A stretch of DNA of 64,000 nt from Brachypodium distachyon (lineage: Eukaryota; Streptophyta; Magnoliopsida; Poales; Poaceae). Position numbers and translations under genes: made by a program. This document shows positions 12,401 through 22,846 of this stretch, piece by piece (within the stretch, counting starts at the first letter, position 1; every line of letters starts with the position of its first letter). The stretch is taken from the NCBI RefSeq assembly GCF_000005505.3, contig NC_016131.3, forward strand, positions 64,589,355 through 64,653,354, in the 5' to 3' direction. The notes beneath the pieces are model-generated. The model had not been told where the DNA came from. It made no database searches and was given only the letters and a program-made list of their open reading frames with translations.

Positions 12401-12920
12401 TCTGGCTAACAAGGAACGCATTATACATGATTTGAACATCAACTTACAGCAAGCTCAAAATCGCATGAAGAAGTTTGCTGATCTGAAGCGTACTGAACGT
12501 ACCTTCTCAGAAGGGGATATGGTATACTTGAAGATGAAGCCTTATCACCAAAATGCATTTGGTCTACGCACTTCTCTGAAGCTCACTTCTAAGTACTATG
12601 GTCCATTCAGGGTTCTGGAGAAGATTGGGCAACTGGCTTATAAACTGCAGTTACCTACTGATGCTCAGATCCATCCGGTCTTCCATGTGAGCCAGCTCAA
12701 GCAACACTTGGGTCCCCGAGCTATTCCCAACCCCATTGTTCCATTGGTGGCAGCTTCAGGCAAGATCAAAACAGAGCCCGTGTCGGTTCTTCAGCGTCGA
12801 ATGATCCCTCGCAACAACGTGGCTATGGTGCAATGGCTCGTTCAATGGCAGAATCTCTCTCGCGAGGAGGCTATGTGGGAAGACGCATCATTCATACAGA
12901 GGACATTCCCGGATTTTTAG
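9427..12920 (+). pseudogene. Chromovirus pol (PR-RT-RH-IN-chromodomain), broken
   Basis: Domains in order: aspartic protease with DSGST near 9646; reverse transcriptase from about 10240 ([12 protein letters not shown], then the FFDD active-site form near 10670); RNase H from about 11100; integrase with its HHCC zinc finger near 11705-11820 and a D,D,E core (VVVDKRTKNAHF, SNRDRIFTS, DGQTERVN) from about 11900; and a C-terminal chromodomain-like stretch near 12820-12915. Breaks are stops at 9769-9771, 10639-10641, 10798-10800 and 11877-11879, and a single-base frameshift near 10880. The catalytic residues themselves are still visible. No functional polyprotein can be made. Confidence 0.93.
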
Positions 12921-12950
12921 CCTTGAAGTCTGATCTCAAGGGGGGTGTAT

Positions 12951-13395
12951 TGTCAGGACGCTACTGAATATCGCCTGCCACTAAAGTTCAGTTCAGTGTT
13001 GAAGACGAACCAGGGGAGAAGACGGTTTCCTAAAAGGCGCTTTCATTAAACTGTTGCAGCCGTTACGCAGTTGCTCGGATCTTCATCCAACGGCTGGCTG
13101 TCATTCCAGTAACTTTCCACAATGTTATCACTGTTTATTGTCTGTGCCTTTTCCCTTTTACATGTTAGTGATGTTACTATCTGAAACTTAACCGAGCTAG
13201 GGAAGTATATAATCCCCTGCTGCGAAGAATGAAGCAAGAAGAGAAACACTATTTTCCTTGTTCCTTTTACTTTCCGCACTTTACTTTCTGTTCTTACTTA
13301 GAATCCCTAGTTCATAGCTGCTACTTTCCCCAAATCCTACCACCAAATCCTTCAGTTGTTGTTTGATTCTGCTTCAGATCTCTCGGTAGCTGACA
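12951..13395 (+). repeat. 3' LTR of the chromovirus
   Basis: 445 bp, beginning TGTCA and ending TGACA, directly after the G-rich polypurine tract. The TATA-like box is at 13205-13213. Several differences from the 5' LTR cluster at about 13160-13172. Confidence 0.95.
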
Positions 13396-13400
13396 ACCAC
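13396..13400. repeat. Target-site duplication ACCAC, right copy
   Basis: Matches 7292-7296 exactly and marks the point where the F-box gene sequence resumes. Confidence 0.95.
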
Positions 13401-14614
13401 TTTGATGAAGATGGATCAACAGAATCGTCACCACACGATTTCAGGATCATCACCGTCTGAGAGTAGGGACAAACAAGAGGACCCACACGATTTCATGGAA
13501 TGGCCACCATCCTTGTGGACGTTACACGTGTTCTCATCCAGTACAAGGCAATGGCAGAAGAGGTCATTTGTCCGCCAAGGCAAGGCTATAGGAACAGTGA
13601 CTAATGTGCGACTTGATCCATTGGAGCCAGTCAGGGGGCCAAGGTGGCACTACAGTGTGTATTGTGTGGCGAGGATCATTGTACGTGCACTGTCGTGGTG
13701 GGTTTGTTGCGAGGTACTTATATACATAGCGGCGCATCTCTGCAAAATCAATTTATCAATTTTGCATTACAAGTGTTCCTGTTTGCATGTAAATACTTCC
13801 ACTCCCTCCGTCCAGCAAAAGATGTCTCAAATTTGTCAAAATTTGGATGTATCTAGACATGACTTAGTGTATAGATGCATTCAAATTTAGTCAAAGTTGA
13901 GACATCCTTTGTTGGATAGAGTAAGTACAAGCATTGCATTACCCGGCATTAAAATTGTTAGAAAAATGTGGTTTTTGCAGGTTATCTTTGTCAGATTGTA
14001 AGTACCAAGCGATAAAAATGCCAACAAACATTGAGGCAAGCAAATCTGCGCAATACATTGGGAAATCAGAAAATGGGGTGTACCTTGCGACAGTGCACGA
14101 GGAATACAGACTTCGGGTTTTGACCCTCGTTGAATCAAGCGGACAAATAGATTGGGTGTTGAAGCACAATATTGATTTTGAGCCATGGGCAACGGTATAC
14201 TTGCAGGAGCCCAAGGGATTTAACAAAACTTGGACCTTAGATGATGGTGATAATCATAATTCTTCTCATTATTACGAGGATGACAACGATGATGATGGAG
14301 GAGGAGAAGAAGATAGGGAATGGAATTCGGATGATGATAATGTTTTAAATATCAAAGATGGTCACGAACCTTTCTATAGCGGCATCATCTTCCTTGGGTT
14401 TCACCTCTACAAAGAGGCTGTGTTCTTCGAGTTATCAACATTTATTGGAGTGGCTTATCATTTGAAAAGCTCAAAAGTTCAGTATCTTGGAAATCTACGT
14501 CCAAAAAATTACTATCGGTCATTTACAAATGGGATTTACGAAACATTTCCATACACCCCTTGCATGATTGGGGAGCTTTTAAACCAGGCTCCGGAGAGTC
14601 GTCACAGAGATTAG
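13401..14614 (+). pseudogene. F-box gene, 3' part with intron
   Basis: The F-box gene resumes directly after the target duplication. An exon portion continues to a donor at 13713/13714. It encodes segments typical of the family (EWPPSLWTLHVFSS, RLDPLEP), but these lie in different frames: indels are implied near 13465 and near 13665 (the SLYVHCRGGFVAR segment is in a third frame). A 267-bp intron holds a Stowaway MITE. The last exon, 13981-14614, is open to a TAG and encodes about 210 residues of the F-box-associated C-terminal domain, with an acidic Asp/Glu-rich insert near 14280-14340. The last exon alone is uninterrupted, but the gene as a whole is disrupted. Confidence 0.87.
13801..13926. 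mobile_element. Stowaway MITE in the F-box intron (family A)
   Basis: A palindromic element starting CTCCCTCCGTCC, with mirrored AAAGATGTCTCAA/TTGAGACATC arms. The right end is degraded (GGATAGAGTAAG). Very similar copies lie at 15982-16110 and 32925-33056. Confidence 0.88.
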
Positions 14615-15150
14615 AACATTTTGGCTGCACACAGTTTCAGGAATTGCACTTTGATATTTGGCTCCTTGTTTTTATTAATGCTATCATTTGTTTCAAACTT
14701 CTCATGGTAATTTTTCACATATGATCATTTTATGCTTTAGTTTGTGATATGAACATGTGCTCTGTATTGCTTAGATGATATTTTCTTCTTCTAAGGTTCT
14801 ACCTAAGTACATGGTCCTCCTTTTTTTTACGGTAAGTATATGCTCCTATTTATGTTCCTGCTTTGGACATCTGGGCAACGTACGTTTCTGGCATTTTTTT
14901 TTGTTCCTCTATTAGTTTAAGTAGACATGTGCTGCTTGACGCCTGGTTGTTTTTGTTTTTTCAAACAATAGTTGAATAAACGAATGCCACAGTGATTCGT
15001 TTGGATGCGTGATCCGTCGGTGTTCACAATGATCTTCACACAAAGTAGCATCGGCCCTAAAGACTAAGAGCAACACAACAGGTGTGTCAGGTTTATTTTA
15101 GATGAATATAAGGATGATTAATTCTAAAACTTGCTAGAGCGAAGACCTCC
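14615..15150. other. F-box 3' flank; no gene recognised
   Basis: The 3' UTR and flanking AT-rich sequence. I see no coding or RNA gene here. Confidence 0.4.
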
Positions 15151-15530
15151 CTTGTATTTCACCCCTTCTAAGAGGTCGTTTTCATGGGGTTATCATCATT
15201 TAGAGCAGCAGCTAGCTCAAAAGTTATACTCCCTCCGTCCCATTTAAAGTGTTGAATTATTACATGTATCTAAACACGTTTTAGGTATAGATACATGCAT
15301 ATTTGGGCAAATGAGATACTTAATATGGGATGGAGGGAGTATATAAATTAATGGCATGTATGAATCATTTTCATACACCAATTCCATGATTGGGAGCTTC
15401 TAAAACACGCTTCAGAAAGTCATGGAGGAGATCGGAACATTTGGATGCAAACAGTTTAAGAAATGGCACTTGGATGTATTGGTTCTTGTTTTCATTTTGG
15501 CTATCGTATGTTTCAGATTCTTGCTTACCA
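15150..15530 (+). pseudogene. Decayed tandem copy of the F-box 3' end
   Basis: This stretch aligns by eye with the end of the F-box gene at about 14395-14700. CTTGTATTTCACC... AAGAGG... TTATCATCATTTA parallels 14393-14450. CATACACC...TTCCATGATTGGG...GAGCTT, the Gln/Ala/Glu/Ser C-terminus and the first 100 bases of the 3' UTR parallel 14545-14690. A Stowaway MITE (15227-15342) is inserted in the middle. It is full of small indels and has no open frame. Confidence 0.75.
15227..15342. mobile_element. Stowaway MITE inside the F-box duplicate
   Basis: Ends CTCCCTCCGTCCCAT and ATGGGATGGAGGGAG form terminal inverted repeats flanked by TA. The internal arms include CATGTATCTAAACACG and its imperfect mirror. 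Confidence 0.9.
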
Positions 15531-15791
15531 AGGAACTAGCAGAAACAAGTTTGCATTATTTTGTTTTCCTGCTTGTAATTTTGAAGTTATACAAATAACT
15601 TGCTAGCAAAGATGTCATGAATTGCAAAGTGAAACTTCTGACTACATATAATTTAGACAAGCACAATGCCCTGCCTTTTTCTCCTTTTTGCCAAAGCAAG
15701 TGTATTCAATACAGAAGCACAATAGCTCCTACAGCAATATGACATCAATCAGAAAAGAAACAACCACTACCAAGTAAACAGAAAATACATA

Positions 15792-15878
15792 TACTCCCTC
15801 TAGTCAGAATTACTTGTAATAGATTTAGCACAAAGTTGTACTAAATCAACGACAAGTAATTTCGGCCGGAGGGAGTAG
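15792..15878. mobile_element. Short Stowaway MITE
   Basis: An 85-bp hairpin-forming element: CTCCCTCTAGTCAGAATTAC at the left mirrors the right end GTAATTTCGGCCGGAGGGAG, flanked by TA. It is the size of the smallest Stowaway-type elements. Confidence 0.88.
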
Positions 15879-15981
15879 TAAATAATATTCAAGCACAACA
15901 GAGCAGAAATAGAACTACTGAAAACCCCCTCCACTACAACATCATCTATTCAGCATCGTCGTGCACATTTTGCAAGTTTTG

Positions 15982-16110
15982 TACTCCCTCCGTCCTAGAA
16001 AAGATGTCTTAAGTTTGTCAAAATTTGGATGTATCTAGACATGACTTAGTGTATAGATGCATTCAAATTTAATCAAAGTTGAGACATCTTTTATCGGACG
16101 GAGGGAGTAT
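15982..16110. mobile_element. Stowaway MITE (family A)
   Basis: Intact ends CTCCCTCCGTCC and GGACGGAGGGAG flanked by TA. The interior is nearly identical to the copy in the F-box intron, including ATTTGGATGTATCTAGACAT. Confidence 0.92.
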
Positions 16111-16472
16111 CTAAAGCTTGAGCTTAATAGTGTGCACCTGAGCGGGCCACAAAACCTTCCATCATTGGACTAAATAGACCATTGTGTAAAGAGAATCAGA
16201 AGGGTGGCATAACTTTAGACCGGAAACAACAATAATTTTACGGTTGCTGGTACGCTTGATAATTGTTATTTAGTACAGTACAAAATTTAGAAACCACCAC
16301 AACTTTTTCTTTTAGATCAGACAAACTTTATTTCTTAGCACAGTACATAGTGCATCGTGATATTGAACACACTGAGAACTGCATTACAGGTAAAACAGGG
16401 CAAGACAAAGCTCTGTGTACATAGTTTATGCAGGCTATAGAAGGGTTGGAAGCATTGTCTAAACGCCTGGCT

Positions 16473-16800
16473 CTAGAAGCTAAATAGTGAGACCAGAGTT
16501 GCAATCTCTAGATATACATGCCTAATGACGTTAGAGCCTTGAGTTTCATTGAAGATATTGTTCATAAGGGGTCTAAGCTCCCAATGACCTGGGAGGCCTT
16601 GAAGATATCTTGAAGCTGCAGCTTGAGCAAGAATGAGATTGTCTGTTAAGCGAGCTCCACTTTGAAGATTCAGACTGCTCTTGATGAAGGCAGCAAGAAG
16701 GAGTGCCCACGCCTCAGCTTGGAGGGGAGAACTACAGGTAGTGGAGCTTGCTGAAATCTGCATCTGCAGTCTTGAATTGGATGAGAAGTGATCAATGTAG
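16473..16800 (-). pseudogene. RNase H-like (LINE/RVT_3 type) fragment
   Basis: The minus-strand translation has the RNase H segment SPLQAEAWALLLAA, then LTDNLILAQAAA and GHWELRPLM. This pattern is found in the many grass RVT_3 domain copies that derive from non-LTR retrotransposons. Upstream residues (GVYIDHFSSNSRLQ) continue the domain toward 16800 across a stop. No other LINE domain is adjacent, so it is an isolated relic. Confidence 0.65.
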
Positions 16801-18096
16801 ACTCCAAACTACCACTCAAATAACAAGGCTTCCAGGCAAATGTCTACATAAACAAAGGTACCTGGAGAAGAAAAACTCAGAGCCAGAGCACTAGAGTCCT
16901 GAGAAATATGGGGGCAGAGTCAGTTAGCTCCACAACAACACTGGTATGTTGGTCTCCAATCTCCAAACCTGCACATACTAAAAGAGTTTGTGCAGCCTTG
17001 AAAACGACCACTAACTCAATGGAGGGAATTGACGACCTTCTTTTTTTTTTGAGAGGAATTGACGACCTTCTATCTTTACATAATGATGATAATTATTTAG
17101 CACAAAATTTAGAACAAAGAACTTTTAAAATCGGCATTGCAGGGCATCCTTACAAGGAGAAGGAACCCTAAAAAAAATTGGTGTATGCTGCTTGATGTGG
17201 CGAGCTCACGGTATTCTTTAGTAAAAGGCGAAAGAATAATTCGCTATGTGCTCACCACGCAGCTGCGTGCCCTGCAATGCCGGGCGTGGGCGCCATTTTA
17301 AAGAGATCCAGGCGGGGGCGACAACCTGTCACCCAGCGTTATGGGACTAAACATCGACTAAACAGATGAAATCCGACACTCAATTTCTAAGATCTCGCCT
17401 TTGCTTCCTGCTGCCGCGGGACCTACCTATAATCTCTACCCCACAACGCTAACCCTTGATTAATCAAAAGCTGGAGACGGGTGGTCTGGCCCTGTGAACT
17501 GGTGGAGAGCACGCAGTGGCTGGCGACAACCTCATGACGCAGCAGCAGAAGAAAAGAAATACTACTAAACACAATCAGCCTTGGTTGGTGCATCGTGGAA
17601 AAGCATAAACTCTTTAATCAGAGATCGTGCCTACGAATACACACACAAAGAAGCATAAAAAATGGGGGAAGAGAGAAAAGAAAAGGAGAAAGTATGTGCC
17701 GATCTGATTAAATTAGAGGACAGCCTGTTGTTGCTGCTGCCTCCTTTCTCTTTAGCTCTCCTTGGAGCTGATCTTGTCGTCTTGATGTATACATATGAAA
17801 ATGCTCTTTTGCCGTTTACACATGCACTGTTCTTAAAAATTTACAGCAAGCTCGTCTCCCTCTATGTACCGTGGAGAGCTCGATCGACCTTTTGCCGGTG
17901 CATCGTATCCTTACACTCATACGGATATGTGTGTCTGTGGTGCGCCGTCCCGTTCTCCTGCCCGCCTGGCTGATCCGCAGGGCTTGTGCTTTATCCTTGC
18001 GAAGGGCAAGATCGTTGTTTCATCATTCTGCCAGGGCAAAAAGGGCGCAGCTGAATCGACGACGAAGATGATGATTGCAGGCGCAGGATATATTCG
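16800..18096. other. Gene-poor stretch downstream of ETO1-like
   Basis: No gene was accepted. It contains the T-tract micro-insertion flanked by 17-bp direct repeats (17025-17071) and, at the right end, the presumed 3' UTR of the minus-strand ETO1-like gene. The 103-codon open frame at 17662-17973 has no recognisable family and was treated as chance. Confidence 0.4.
17025..17071. repeat. T-tract micro-insertion with 17-bp direct repeats
   Basis: GGAATTGACGACCTTCT occurs at 17025-17041 and again at 17055-17071, separated only by a 13-base stretch (a T run ending GAGA). The arrangement looks like a target duplication around a minimal retroposed tail. Confidence 0.6.
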
Positions 18097-21000
18097 CTAG
18101 CTCTCGGATTGTTCAGCCTTGGTGGAAGCCTTGCTGTAGAGCTCGAGGGAGTCCCCGTGGGTCGGATCCATGCATAGAGCGGCCTCACAGTCACGGATGG
18201 CACCCGTGCTGTCGCCCATGGAGTCGAAGAACGCGGCGCGGAGGTGGAGCAGCTGGAGGTCCGGTTTGAAAGCCAATGCATGCGACAGCTCCACGATCGC
18301 CTCGTCTTCCTTGTTTTCGTCCATCAGAACTGGGGGTGAAGAAACATTTTGCATTACATTACACCACTAAATGTTACTGTATTCAAAGTTCAACTGTTTC
18401 ACAAACTACTGTTAACGACGTTCTCAGACATTTTATTGAACGAAATCCATAGACATCAGAATAGTGAAAGCAATCCATGTAAACGTGTGTTCAGTGGACT
18501 CACCAGCTGCTCTGTATCTGTAAGGGTAGGTCCTGGTAGGATCCAGCAACGTCGCCATATTTAAATCACTCTTTGCAACATCCCGCTCAGCATATTCTGA
18601 CCGTTTTTCATATGCTGATGCGCTGTTCTTAGCAATCTTCAGGAGCGATGTCATCTCATCAAATGCAGCCTTTTTCCTATTTTTCAGGTAATGGACCCGT
18701 GCCAGACCCTGGTGTGCCCGTGTGTGCTTTATGCTCAATGCTATACTGTAACACTCAGTTGCCTCATCCAGCATATCACAATCCACATATATGCTTCCCA
18801 TGTTGTTATATGCCTGGAGAATTAGTGCTAACTATGTATTAGCACAAATGAGATTAATGGAAGTTGTGAACAAGAGAGGCGATGGTTGATTCTTACTTGC
18901 CCCTTCCGGAGGTTGTCAGATGCACAACTATTAGCGTGCTCTAGGAGCTGAACAACAGAAAGCGCAGATTCAACGTCAAGGCTTGAATCTCCTAGAGCAT
19001 ATGCCTTCAGAAAAAAGGCTTCAAATGATCTTTGTAGTCTGATTGACTGTTCAGCCTTCTCAAGTGCTTCCTCACGATGTCCAGTGTCATATAAAATCCA
19101 TCCTTCATATACAAGTCTCTCATGCTCATGAAGTGAACTATTCCGTGCTAATCGCAAACTACGCATAGCAGCCTTCTGACAGTTAAGCCTGCAATGTAGA
19201 TGAGAGACATAAAATCTGTCAGGTTTACGAAATTTGAAAAGTATAAAACACATTTATCACAATTGTTCTTCAAATAGTACTCCCAGACTGCAATTTACAT
19301 GGACACCGAAATTACAGCATTAATTACTAGACCTCTGTTTGTGCCTCCTGTATCAGATATTGATCACATGGGTGTGGATTTATGGATAAAGGTCCTACTT
19401 CTATGTATAATTGAAATACATAATCATTGGATGCAAGAATTGAATGACGTGTAGTTGCCAATTCTGCTGTTGTATAACCATTGATCATGTAATTTTGCAA
19501 TGGAAATGTACAAATTTCGAAATCACCAAATGGATTCTCTACTTCCAGAATTGTTTGAAATGGGAATTGTTCTCAGCAAATGAAATGAGACATATAGTTC
19601 ATGCCATACCTTAACAGGAGTAGCGATTGCCGGAACCGCAAGCTGCTGTTCCCCGGTTCCCTGGCGAGCATCTGCTGGACGACGGCCAGAGAGCCGATGT
19701 CGTCCACCCCTGACCACCGGTCGTACAGCTGCATCCAACAGTCGGCCATATCCCACTGCTGCACCTGCCCTCGGAGGAGCTCGATCAGTTGTTCCCCATG
19801 CATTTTCCTATGAAACATCATGTAACTCGGATCCAATGTCAATATCGCTCTGACATCCTGCACGGCAGACTCGAAGTCTCCAGCGACAAGGGAGAACCAC
19901 GCCCGGAGCTCAAGGCAGTCGGTCGCCAACTTGAAGCTGAGTACCTTGTCGATCTCTTCGAACGCAGCATCGAACTTATCCTCCTCCAATAACGCAGCGG
20001 CACGGTACTTGTACGGGTAGGTCAGCGTCGGGTCAAGCTCTGTCGCTGTCCGGAGATCAGCCATCTTCTCCTTGCCGACGCAGTAGACGGAGCGCTCTTG
20101 GTACATCCATCCTGCGGGATCGTAGTCCCCGACCACCCGGTTCATCAGCTTGTACGCCATGTACTTGTGCCCGCACTTGTACTTGGCACGCGCTACTCCG
20201 GCGAGCGAGTACACGTGGCCCTTGGCGACGGCGTCCTCGAACCACCCCTGCGCGTCCTTGAACTCGCCGCGCTCCAGCATCACGCACCCGAGCTGGTGCA
20301 GCGCCAGCTGCTTATGCCATGGCAACTCGGCGCATTCCCATAGCCGCTCCAGGAGCATCACCGTGGTGTTCGACCGCATGTCCTCCTCCATGGCCACGTA
20401 CGAGAGGAAGTAGTAGAGCGCGAACGACGCGTTTCCGGCGGCGTCGAGGCGCTCCTTGCCTTCCGGGCTGCAGAGCAGGCGGGCGACCTCGGGGTTGGAG
20501 AGCGACTTGGGGAGCTCCCGCAGGAAGGCCTGGAGGCAGGTGGCGACGAGGAGGTGCGCGGCCTCCTCGAGGCCGAGGTCGATGAGGGAGAGGGCTTCGT
20601 CCACGCCGCTCACCATGGAGGCGAGCTTGTTGTCGCAGGAGACCTTGAGGCCCTCGCAGCAGAACTTGTTGGCGAAGGCGAGGAGCTCCAGGATGGTGTC
20701 CGGCGGGAAGTCCTCGAGGCAGCCGTGACGGCTGTAGGCGGCGACGGCGCGCATGCCGCGTGGCGTGATGCCGTCGCGGCTGAAGTCGATGTGGTCGCGG
20801 TGCGCCTCGGCGAACCCGCCGTAGAGCAGCGTGTTGAGCGGCTTGGACAGCGCCGCGATGCAGGAGCGCTCGCAAGCCACCTTCTCCTGGCCGATGACGA
20901 ACCACAGGTCGTTGGTCTCCTCTTCCTCGACCTCGTCATCTTCCTCTCCATCGACACCGAAGGCGTTCGACGAGCTGCGCCTGACGCGGGGAGGGGAAGG

Positions 21001-21663
21001 AGGTGGCGGGTGGCGGCACGGGCAGACGGGATCCACGACGCAGGACTCCCCGGCGAAGACCGCGGCGCGGGGGCACTCGAGGAGCGGGGTCGTCGGGCCG
21101 CAGGGAGCTAGCGGCGGCGGCGACGGGTCGAACTCGTCCTCGCGGCGCTCGTACCGGAGCCAGGCGGCGAGCACGACGCGGCGGTGCGCGTCCCCGGCGT
21201 GGACGCGCCCGGCGCGCAGCGCCCGCCGCAGCAGCCGGGCGTCGCCGAGCGCGTGGAATAGCGCGTGCTGCTCCAGGTACACGTCGCAGAGGTCGTCGTC
21301 TTCGGCCTCGGCGGACGACATCCGCCGGAACGACGCGGCGAGCGCCGAGACGTGGTCGACGGGGCGGAGGCACGCGTCCAGCGCCGGCTCGAGCGCCGCC
21401 GCGGACGGGAGGCCGCAGGGCAGGGTCGAGTCCGGCACGAAGGCCCCCGACGTGGAGGGCGCGTGCGGGTAGCAGAGCGACGCGGACATTAGGGAGATGC
21501 TGCGCGGCGGGGGAGGCGGCGGCAGTTTCGCGCCGCCGCCGCCGCCTCCATCCCCTGAGCCAGAGGTGGACGCCCCCGCCGAATTGAAGGCGTAGATTTG
21601 CGCGGCCTTGCAGCCTTCGATTAGCTTGAGGCTCCGTATCGTGGTCAGGAAATTGTTGGTCAT
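18097..21663 (-). CDS. ETO1-like BTB/TPR protein (ethylene overproducer family)
   Basis: Four exons in transcription order: 21663-19610, 19188-18897, 18813-18504 and 18329-18097. All are GT-AG with matching phases, giving 962 residues; Arabidopsis ETO1 is about 950. The N-terminal 230 residues are low complexity. A BTB domain lies at about residues 235-345 (NDLWFVIGQEKVACERS through LELLAFANKFCCEGLKVSCD). TPR-like repeats fill the C-terminal half (PTLTYPYKYRAA, DPTRTYPYRYRAA, NNMGSIYVDCDMLDEATECY). Family members act as cytosolic CUL3 E3-ligase adaptors: BTB binds cullin 3 and the TPRs bind type-2 ACC synthase, causing its degradation and limiting ethylene production. Exon 1 is extremely GC-rich, as in many grass genes, explaining long unrelated frames on the other strand. 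Whether it is the ETO1 or EOL subtype I cannot tell. Confidence 0.95.
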
Positions 21664-22500
21664 AATGCCGCGCCAAGTACTCCTCCCGTCCCCTCCTCCT
21701 GCGCGCCTGGCTAGGTTATTAGACGGCGGCGATCATAATCGGAAAGGGTATGGATTCTGGCGGAACGGCCTCCGCCCTTCCGCGCGGCCGCGCCTTCCCG
21801 CCGTGCGCGTTGCTGGTTGCGCTATGTCTGCGGTTAATGCTGTTGGTTTGGGGGCGGCCGGAGGGGATCGGGTCGGGTGCGAGCGGAGAATGAAGTGGAG
21901 GGGCGCGGAAATCGGGTGGGTTTCCCGGGGTCCCTAGCTGTCACCGTCCGTTCATCCGTTGCACGTACAGAATTGGGCTCGGCGCTTCATTTTCATCCTA
22001 CTGCCTCCCTTCGATTATGTTTTGCTCCAAACACTATTTACCAACTTCTTTTGACAAAAACTAAATTTTCCTAGTACTCTGACATTGTTTGGTTGTCTAC
22101 TCCGTCGTTTATTTTGAGCGCACCCTGGACGTCCATCGGGGATGCATTGGGACGTGCGTACCGATGCTGTTGTGGGGGCAATCGAGCACGCTGCAATGCT
22201 GGTCAAACAGCGCTTGCACCACGCTCCGAAAGAGTGATCCGCAGTCCTTGGACTTGCTGGTCTGAATTAGTGAATGTGTTATGGGTACTACAGTCTACAG
22301 GTGAGTTATAATGCGAGAACCCGAGAGGAGCGGGTTGCGAGAATCAAGCAATCAGGTACGGAGTACTACGGTCTACATGTGAGTTATGACATAGATTAAC
22401 ACGAAGCGCAAGAATGTTCATTTGCGATGCATCATCATATCGATGCTACCACAGAAGATTGAATTTTAGATTCATGATTCAGCATGCATTCCACAGACGC
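21664..22500. other. ETO1-like promoter and distal 3' flank of the VPS33 copy
   Basis: Upstream region of the minus-strand ETO1-like gene (21664-22000, GC-rich) grading into the 3' flank of the VPS33 copy. No gene, MITE or RNA was recognised. Confidence 0.4.
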
Positions 22501-22846
22501 GACCTATTAGCAAAAAAAATCTCCAAAAAACAAAAAGGGTGAAAATGCAGAAAGACTTAGCTAGGGGCATTCCCACCCATCAACACCAAAACAAAAGAAA
22601 CTAATGCATCATAGCATGTGGCCATTGGTGGTCGCAGGCAGCCACCAGCCTCATGATCTCTGTCACACGTCACCAGAACAATGTTTCGGCAACTGTTCTC
22701 TCTTACAGATACTCCTAGATCACTCCATGCCTCTCTGATGTGGCATCTAGCAACTCCCAGCTGATGACATCGACAAACCCAACACACCACGGATCAGGTT
22801 TTCCCATGCCCTACAACATAAGCCCATGCTCCCCTACAAAATACTA

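Larger units (their letters stand above)
7297..13395 (+). mobile_element. Ty3/gypsy chromovirus LTR retrotransposon (6.1 kb)
   Basis: A complete structure: 5' LTR, primer-binding site GGTATCAGAGCC at 7742-7753 (initiator tRNA-Met type), gag, protease, reverse transcriptase, RNase H, integrase, a C-terminal chromodomain-like segment, polypurine tract AAGGGGGG (about 12938-12946), 3' LTR, and flanking ACCAC duplications. The order RT-RNase H-integrase and the terminal chromodomain place it among chromoviruses; modest size and short LTRs resemble Reina or Tekay lineages, but I cannot decide which. Coding is broken by six in-frame stops and one frameshift, so it is not autonomous. It interrupts an F-box gene in the sense orientation. 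LTR divergence suggests insertion on the order of one to a few million years ago; this is inference from a hand count. Confidence 0.95.

Noticed and set aside
17662..17973. 103-codon open frame left of the ETO1-like gene
   Set aside because: No homology recognised; it lies in the probable 3' flank of ETO1-like on the opposite strand.
20319..21587. Several long open frames on the plus strand and in other minus frames across the ETO1-like first exon (up to 246 codons)
   Set aside because: They are by-products of extreme GC content opposite a strongly supported protein; their translations are Arg/Ala/Gly/Pro-rich without domains.
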